Below are positions 59,681 to 64,000 of a stretch of 64,000 nt of DNA, in pieces. Positions within the stretch are counted from its first letter, which is position 1. Every line of letters starts with the position of its first letter. This DNA comes from JBNAGF01 sp049801055 (lineage in GTDB: Bacteria; Pseudomonadota; Alphaproteobacteria; Rhodobacterales; Rhodobacteraceae). The notes below the pieces were generated by a model. It was not told the origin of the DNA and did not search any database. It saw only the letters and a program-made list of their open reading frames with translations. The position numbers and the translations under genes are program-made. The stretch spans positions 248,001 to 312,000 of the forward strand of contig NZ_JBNAGF010000003.1 of the NCBI RefSeq assembly GCF_049801055.1, written 5' to 3'.

Positions 59681-60940
59681 ATGACAGTCTGGATACCCAC
59701 AGATGACGGTAACGCGGACCTCAGCAGTCACGATGCTTTTGTCGACGGCCCTCCGCACAACACGTTCGCCAGGTTGCGCCAAGCAGACCCGTTGCATTGG
59801 ACATCTTATGCCGGCGGTCAGGATTTCTGGTCTGTAACCCGGCACGAAGACATCTCGGCCATGAACCGCAACACGCAGGTATTCTCTTCGGCTCGCGGTA
59901 TCCGGATGGAAGACCAGACATACGAAGAATACCTCGCCCGCCGCACATTTCAGGAAACCGATCCGCCAGAGCATTCCAAGACACGAATGAAGCTGATGAA
60001 GGCGTTTTCGCGGACAACAATGGCGCAATACGAAGACGAAATCCGCAGTATCTGCGTGGACATTCTCGATGAAGTGCTCGAACAAGAGACCTTTGACGCG
60101 ACGAAGGAGATCGCACGGCAGTTGCCGATGCGCATGCTGGGCCGGATTGTTGGGCTTCCGGATGAAGACCTGCCATGGCTTGTTGAAAAAGGAGATGCGC
60201 TGATTGCCAACACCGATCCCGATTTCACCAGCCATGTTCTCGATAAACTGGACACTGACGAATTTCGGATGATGCCGTTCAATTCCCCGGCGGGTGCAGA
60301 ACTGTACGCCTATGCCAAAGAGTTGATGGAGAAAAAGGAAAAAGCCGGGGACACATCGGGTGTTCTGCACATGATCCTGCAACCGGCCAAGGACGGTTCC
60401 ATCATCACCGAGACCGAGTTTCGCAACTTCTTTTGCCTTGTGGTCGCTGCCGGGAACGACACCACGCGCTATTCCATCGCAGCAGGGATCCAGGCGATGT
60501 GCCACCAACCCGAACTGCTGGAACAGATGCGTGCAGGTGATGATATCTGGGAAACCGCACCGGATGAGATCATTCGATGGGCGACTCCTGCGTTGTATTT
60601 TCGCCGTACGGCCACGCAGGATTTCGAAATGCACGGAAAGACAATCCGGGAGGGCGACAAGGTGCTCTATTGGTTTGCTTCGGCCAACCGGGACGGAAGC
60701 ATGTTTGAAGACCCATATCGGGTCGACCTGTTTCGAAATCCCAACCGGCACTTGAGTTTTGGTCAGGGCGGGCCGCACGTATGTCTTGGAATGTGGCTTG
60801 CGCGTCTGGAGGTGCGGGTTCTTTTTCAGGAATTGGCCAAGAGAATTTGCTCGATTCAACCAGCTGGGCCACATAAGTTTCTGCGTTCGAATTTCGTGGG
60901 CGGGATCAAAGAACTGCCTGTTACTGTCGCCCGCGCCTAG
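59681..60940 (+). CDS. Cytochrome P450 (bacterial class I type)
   Basis: 419 residues from ATG 59681 (MTVWIPTDDGNADLSSHDAF). Soluble. I-helix oxygen-activation motif VVAAGNDTTRYSIAAGIQAM, ExxR in PDEIIRWATPALYFRR, and haem-binding cysteine in LSFGQGGPHVCLGMWLARLE. A 2Fe-2S ferredoxin is encoded two genes downstream; a ferredoxin reductase is not in the window. The substrate is unknown. With a GS-like ligase next to it, hydroxylation or dealkylation of an amine or its gamma-glutamyl derivative is likely. 89 bases to the next gene. Confidence 0.95.
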   Translation: MTVWIPTDDGNADLSSHDAFVDGPPHNTFARLRQADPLHWTSYAGGQDFWSVTRHEDISAMNRNTQVFSSARGIRMEDQTYEEYLARRTFQETDPPEHSKTRMKLMKAFSRTTMAQYEDEIRSICVDILDEVLEQETFDATKEIARQLPMRMLGRIVGLPDEDLPWLVEKGDALIANTDPDFTSHVLDKLDTDEFRMMPFNSPAGAELYAYAKELMEKKEKAGDTSGVLHMILQPAKDGSIITETEFRNFFCLVVAAGNDTTRYSIAAGIQAMCHQPELLEQMRAGDDIWETAPDEIIRWATPALYFRRTATQDFEMHGKTIREGDKVLYWFASANRDGSMFEDPYRVDLFRNPNRHLSFGQGGPHVCLGMWLARLEVRVLFQELAKRICSIQPAGPHKFLRSNFVGGIKELPVTVARA

Positions 60941-61029
60941 GCGAGGCATCGCCGCTCGGCTAAGGTGAACAGGTTAATGAAGCAAGCCGTAACCGGGAAG
61001 GCGGGCGGTCCATTTGGAGGAGTTCGGAC

Positions 61030-62319
61030 ATGAAAGACCGCCTACGCGCCCTTTATTGCGACCACCTCAGCGTCATGCGAGGAAAATACCTGCCGAATTC
61101 CAAGATTGGCGACGACAGCACCCGGTTCTGTGTCTCGACATTTGGCGTTCATTATGACCGCGATCTGCTTGATGCACCGGGCGCCAAAATGAAACAGGGG
61201 TTGCCGGACATGGAGCTGAAATGGCTCCACGACGATATCCGAGACAGCTGGCACGCAGACACAAAGATCGTTCTGGGAGATCTCTACGATGACGAGGGGG
61301 AGCGGCTGCCACTCTGTCCGAGGGGAGCATTGCGGCGCGCCGTGAGTGACTGGAAAAAACACGGTCTGGTTCCCAAGGTCGGCATAGAACTTGAGGCATT
61401 TGCATTGCAGGCAGATGACAATGGGCGGCTCGTTCCGTATGACGCGCCGGGCGGCGTTGTTTATGGCACGGGTCCGTATTCGGATCCCCTGCGGTTCAAC
61501 GATCGGATCTGGGCAATGGCGGACGAGATGGGATTCTCGCTCGACATGATTACAGCCGAATTCGATAGTCCGCAGTTCGAATACACGCTCACATTCGATG
61601 ATGCGATCACGGCAGTGGACGACATCGTTCTGTTCCGTCTCATGGCCCGCGAGATCGCCTTGGAATATGGAATTGTCCTAACTTTCATGCCCAAGCCAAT
61701 CGCCGAAGCAGGTGGATCGGGGATGCATATCAACTTCTCCTTTTCCGACGAGAGCGGCGGCAATGCCTTGTCGTCGGGGCCAAGAGGCGGACCGGATCAC
61801 ATGAATGACCTTGCGCGGGGCTGCCTCGCCGGATTGTTGCATCATCACAAAGGGCTTGCAGGGCTGATTGCGCCGACCGCCAACTCATACATGCGCCTGC
61901 AACCGGGATCCCTTTCGGGTTTTTGGCAAAATTGGGGTGGCGACCATCGGAATGTGACCACCCGGATCAGTTCCGAAGGTGGGGCCAAGGCGCGATTGGA
62001 GCACAGGATGGCGGACGCGTCGGCCAACCCATACACGGCTGTTGCTGCCGTGCTGCACGCGGCCCGGCTTGGCGTAGAAAACGGGCATGCACTGCCGCCG
62101 ATGGAAACCGGGGACGGTTTTGATCGAACAGATGCCAAAGAAGGCACGGCAATCGATCTGAAGGGCGCGGTGGCCGATCTTGAACGTGATACGGTTCTTG
62201 CTCAGGCTGTCGGACCTGAACTGGTCGCCAATCATGTGTTTATGAAGCAGAAAGAAGTGCGCAAGACCCGCGATCTTGAAGGCGACGCATTGCGCGATTT
62301 CTACGTCTATTCTGTGTAA
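61030..62319 (+). CDS. Glutamine synthetase-like gamma-glutamyl-amine ligase
   Basis: 429 residues with GGAGG just before the ATG. The GS fold is clear: VPKVGIELEAFALQ (metal-binding ExE), ITAEFDSPQFEYTL, EAGGSGMHINFSFSD (ammonia/metal loop), TANSYMRLQPGSLSGFWQ and ARLEHRMADASANPYTAVA (RxExRxxDxxANPY). The NSYMRLQPG motif departs from the NSYKRLxPG of nitrogen-assimilating enzymes, and there is no adenylylation-site region. It is therefore more like PuuA, IpuC or AtdA1 type ligases that join glutamate to an amine. In operon with the P450 and ferredoxin genes. Confidence 0.9.
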   Translation: MKDRLRALYCDHLSVMRGKYLPNSKIGDDSTRFCVSTFGVHYDRDLLDAPGAKMKQGLPDMELKWLHDDIRDSWHADTKIVLGDLYDDEGERLPLCPRGALRRAVSDWKKHGLVPKVGIELEAFALQADDNGRLVPYDAPGGVVYGTGPYSDPLRFNDRIWAMADEMGFSLDMITAEFDSPQFEYTLTFDDAITAVDDIVLFRLMAREIALEYGIVLTFMPKPIAEAGGSGMHINFSFSDESGGNALSSGPRGGPDHMNDLARGCLAGLLHHHKGLAGLIAPTANSYMRLQPGSLSGFWQNWGGDHRNVTTRISSEGGAKARLEHRMADASANPYTAVAAVLHAARLGVENGHALPPMETGDGFDRTDAKEGTAIDLKGAVADLERDTVLAQAVGPELVANHVFMKQKEVRKTRDLEGDALRDFYVYSV

Positions 62320-62329
62320 GGAGTGCCTG

Positions 62330-62644
62330 ATGAAGGTCACCTGGAAATTGCCGGACGGGCGTGAGGTCAGCGCAGAAGTGGACGAAGGTCAGTCTCTGAT
62401 GGAAGCCGCCGTCGCCAACACCGTTCCTGGCGTGATCGGGGAGTGTGGCGGGTGCCTGAGCTGTGCGACCTGCCACGTTTACGTCGATGCTGCTTGGCTG
62501 GATCGAACGGGATCTGTCGAAGACTTCGAAGACGCCATGCTCGACATCGCGGCGGCCGAGCGACGCCCGGAAAGCCGCCTGAGCTGCCAGATCGAAGTGC
62601 ATCCGGATCTTGACGGGTTGGTGCTCAACGTGCCTGAGATTTGA
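62330..62644 (+). CDS. 2Fe-2S ferredoxin (putidaredoxin type)
   Basis: 104 residues, ATG with GGAG. Cysteines 39, 45 and 48 in GECGGCLSCATCHVYV (C-x5-C-x2-C) and Cys86 in RLSCQIEV are the cluster ligands; Cys42 is additional. Family motif around SVEDFEDAMLDIAAAERRPE. Supplies electrons to the P450 encoded upstream. Ten bases after the ligase gene. Confidence 0.95.
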   Translation: MKVTWKLPDGREVSAEVDEGQSLMEAAVANTVPGVIGECGGCLSCATCHVYVDAAWLDRTGSVEDFEDAMLDIAAAERRPESRLSCQIEVHPDLDGLVLNVPEI

Positions 62645-62650
62645 GTGCCG

Positions 62651-62676
62651 GCCGCCCGGGGTGAACTCCGGGCGGC
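62651..62676. terminator. Hairpin between convergent ferredoxin and aminotransferase genes
   Basis: GCCGCCCGG-N8-CCGGGCGGC, perfect 9-bp stem 6 bases past the ferredoxin stop and about 18 bases past the aminotransferase stop on the other strand. There is no strong U-tract on either strand. Confidence 0.5.
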
Positions 62677-62694
62677 GTCTAATCCGAATTGGCT

Positions 62695-63999
62695 TTAGCC
62701 AGCCACCGAGGCAAACCCTTCGTCCAAAGCGGAGAGTATCGTCGACGCGTCATCTTCGGTCAGAATGAGGGGTGGAGACAGCATGATGTTCGGGCCGGAT
62801 ACACGGACCATTGCACCAGCCCGATAGGTTGCCTCCTGAATGGCGCTGATCGTTCCCTTGTCGATCGGGGTCTTGGTGGCCCGGTCGCTGACAAGCTCCA
62901 TCGCGGTCATCAACCCGTGCCCTCCGCGGACGTCGCCGATCAGATCGTGTTTTTTCTGCAGCTTCCGGAACCCTTCGAACAGCTGGGTGCCTCTCGCGGC
63001 CGCGTTTTCGGGAACGTTCAGTTTCTGAGTTTCCTCAAGACAGGCCAATGCGGCTGCGGCACCCACCGGATGGCCAGAATAGGTATAGCCATGACCAATC
63101 GCAGCCCGTCCGGTTTGATCCTCTTCAAACACCTGCGCCACCGGTTCAGAAATCATTGCCGCGCCAAACGGGAAATATCCGTTGGTTATGGCTTTGGCAG
63201 TGGTCATCATGTCGGGCTGAACGCCCCAGTGCCGGGACCCGGTCCAGCTGCCGGTGCGGCCAAATGCTGTAATGACCTCGTCAGCGATCAGAAGAATGCC
63301 GTTCCGGCTGCAGATTTCCCGCACGCCGGGCATGAAGCTTTCATGTGGAGGGATCACGCCGCCCGCGCCGAGAATGGGCTCCATGATGAAGGCCGCGATG
63401 GTTCCAGCACCCTGAAACGCGATCTCGTCTTCGAGTGCATTCAGGCACAGCTGGGCGAGTTTCTCCGGATCGGTCTCGTTGAACGGATTGCGATACGTGT
63501 AAGGCGCCGGAATGTGATGGCACCCGGCAAGCAACGGCTCGTAGGCTGTGCGGAAATTCGCGTTGCCGTTGATTGATGCGCCGCCGAAATGAGTGCCGTG
63601 ATACCCTTTCTTGAGGCTCAGGAATTTCACGCGTCCCGTTTCCCCGCGAACATTGTGGTATTGGCGCGCCAGTCGCAGGGCTGTTTCTACGGAATCCGAG
63701 CCGCCTGAAGTATAGAACGCCCTGGTCAGGCCATCAGGTTCGAAAAACGCGCGGAGTTCTTCGGCCAGCTGGATTACGGTGTCATTGGTGGTTCCACGAA
63801 AGATCGAATAATAGGGCAGCCGATCGAGTTGCGCGGCAATAGCATCCTTGATTGGCTGGCAGGAAAATCCAAGATTTACGTTCCACAGCCCGCCAACGCC
63901 ATCCACGACCTCATGGCCGACTATATCCGTGATCCGAACCCCGGCGGCGTCGGTTACAATCGTTGGCGGATTCTGCTGGCAATCAGCCGGGTGCGCCAT
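62695..63999 (-). CDS. Class III (omega) aminotransferase, N terminus probably outside the window
   Basis: At least 434 residues. PLP fold type I with LTRAFYTSGGSDSVETALRL, KKGYHGTHFGGASINGN, LIADEVITAFGRTGSW and the PLP lysine in MMTTAKAITNGYFPFGAAM. The substrate group includes pyruvate-dependent omega-amino acid and amine aminotransferases. The first visible Met (MAHPADCQQNPP) is at the very edge. Relatives carry about 15-20 residues before this point (…HPMAHPAD), so the true start likely lies beyond base 64000. It converges on the P450/GS/ferredoxin genes and may act on the amine or amino acid they release. Confidence 0.9.
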   Translation of the reverse strand: MAHPADCQQNPPTIVTDAAGVRITDIVGHEVVDGVGGLWNVNLGFSCQPIKDAIAAQLDRLPYYSIFRGTTNDTVIQLAEELRAFFEPDGLTRAFYTSGGSDSVETALRLARQYHNVRGETGRVKFLSLKKGYHGTHFGGASINGNANFRTAYEPLLAGCHHIPAPYTYRNPFNETDPEKLAQLCLNALEDEIAFQGAGTIAAFIMEPILGAGGVIPPHESFMPGVREICSRNGILLIADEVITAFGRTGSWTGSRHWGVQPDMMTTAKAITNGYFPFGAAMISEPVAQVFEEDQTGRAAIGHGYTYSGHPVGAAAALACLEETQKLNVPENAAARGTQLFEGFRKLQKKHDLIGDVRGGHGLMTAMELVSDRATKTPIDKGTISAIQEATYRAGAMVRVSGPNIMLSPPLILTEDDASTILSALDEGFASVAG

Positions 64000-64000
64000 C

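Noticed and set aside
59609..60949. N-terminal extension of the amidotransferase frame to 685 codons
   Set aside because: The extra 447 codons are antisense to the P450 gene; the family start is the ATG at 59608.
1..64000. CRISPR arrays, tRNA or rRNA genes, insertion sequences, prophage genes, attachment sites
   Set aside because: Looked for by eye throughout; no repeat-spacer pattern, cloverleaf with CCA end, transposase or integrase frame was found.

Overview
The window is 64 kb of GC-rich bacterial chromosome. Gene content and control sites point to an alphaproteobacterium of the Rhodobacteraceae (Roseobacter group). Supporting features are an ImuB/DnaE2 mutasome behind GAAC-N7-GAAC type SOS boxes, an Irr-type iron box in front of an mbfA-like gene, the accD-folC pair, a DUF2794 protein, the gpmI-envC-ctpA run, and GSH-dependent formaldehyde oxidation. 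No rRNA, tRNA, insertion sequence, prophage or CRISPR array was seen. The assignment rests on family recognition by eye; no database search was run.

Layout. 0-11 kb: end of a DUF2798 membrane protein, polA, a small zinc-ribbon gene, dnaE2 with its own SOS promoter, two unknown genes, then gpmI-envC-ctpA. 11-23 kb: two unknown genes, ilvD, a large ABC-exporter-like protein with degenerate ATPase motifs overlapping a CPBP protease gene, accD-folC, zapE and an MFS transporter. 23-35 kb: an overlapping operon (YaiI, HAD, ornithine cyclodeaminase-like, alpha/beta hydrolase), fghA and adhC for formaldehyde, an AEC transporter, the iron exporter mbfA with its Irr box, a TetR regulator, a NYN-domain protein, a cytochrome c' and imuB with a perfect SOS box. 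35-40.8 kb: NlpC/P60 hydrolase, M17 aminopeptidase, beta-carbonic anhydrase, an operon of three tiny unknown proteins behind a 430-bp region rich in inverted repeats, and asd.

41-55 kb is one long minus-strand catabolic block. It runs hpaF, hpaE, hpaD, a GNAT gene, a second unrelated homoprotocatechuate 2,3-dioxygenase, a PLP decarboxylase, an FAH-family gene, hpaH and hpaI, followed by a complete Liv/HAAT-type ABC importer. hpaR is divergent. The set would take 3,4-dihydroxyphenylacetate to pyruvate and succinic semialdehyde. The linked aromatic amino acid decarboxylase suggests DOPA or dopamine-type compounds as a source.

55-64 kb: nadC and nadA without nadB between them, a palindrome-rich gap with a 39-residue membrane microprotein, and a compact cluster of GntR regulator, class I amidotransferase, cytochrome P450, glutamine synthetase-like ligase, 2Fe-2S ferredoxin and class III aminotransferase. 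The last cluster looks like a gamma-glutamylation-dependent amine degradation route. Its logic resembles aniline catabolism (GS-like plus amidotransferase plus oxygenase), with a P450 as the oxygenase. It is the best candidate here for an undescribed system. Other leading candidates are the pseudo-ABC/CPBP pair, the doubled dioxygenase and the microprotein operon.
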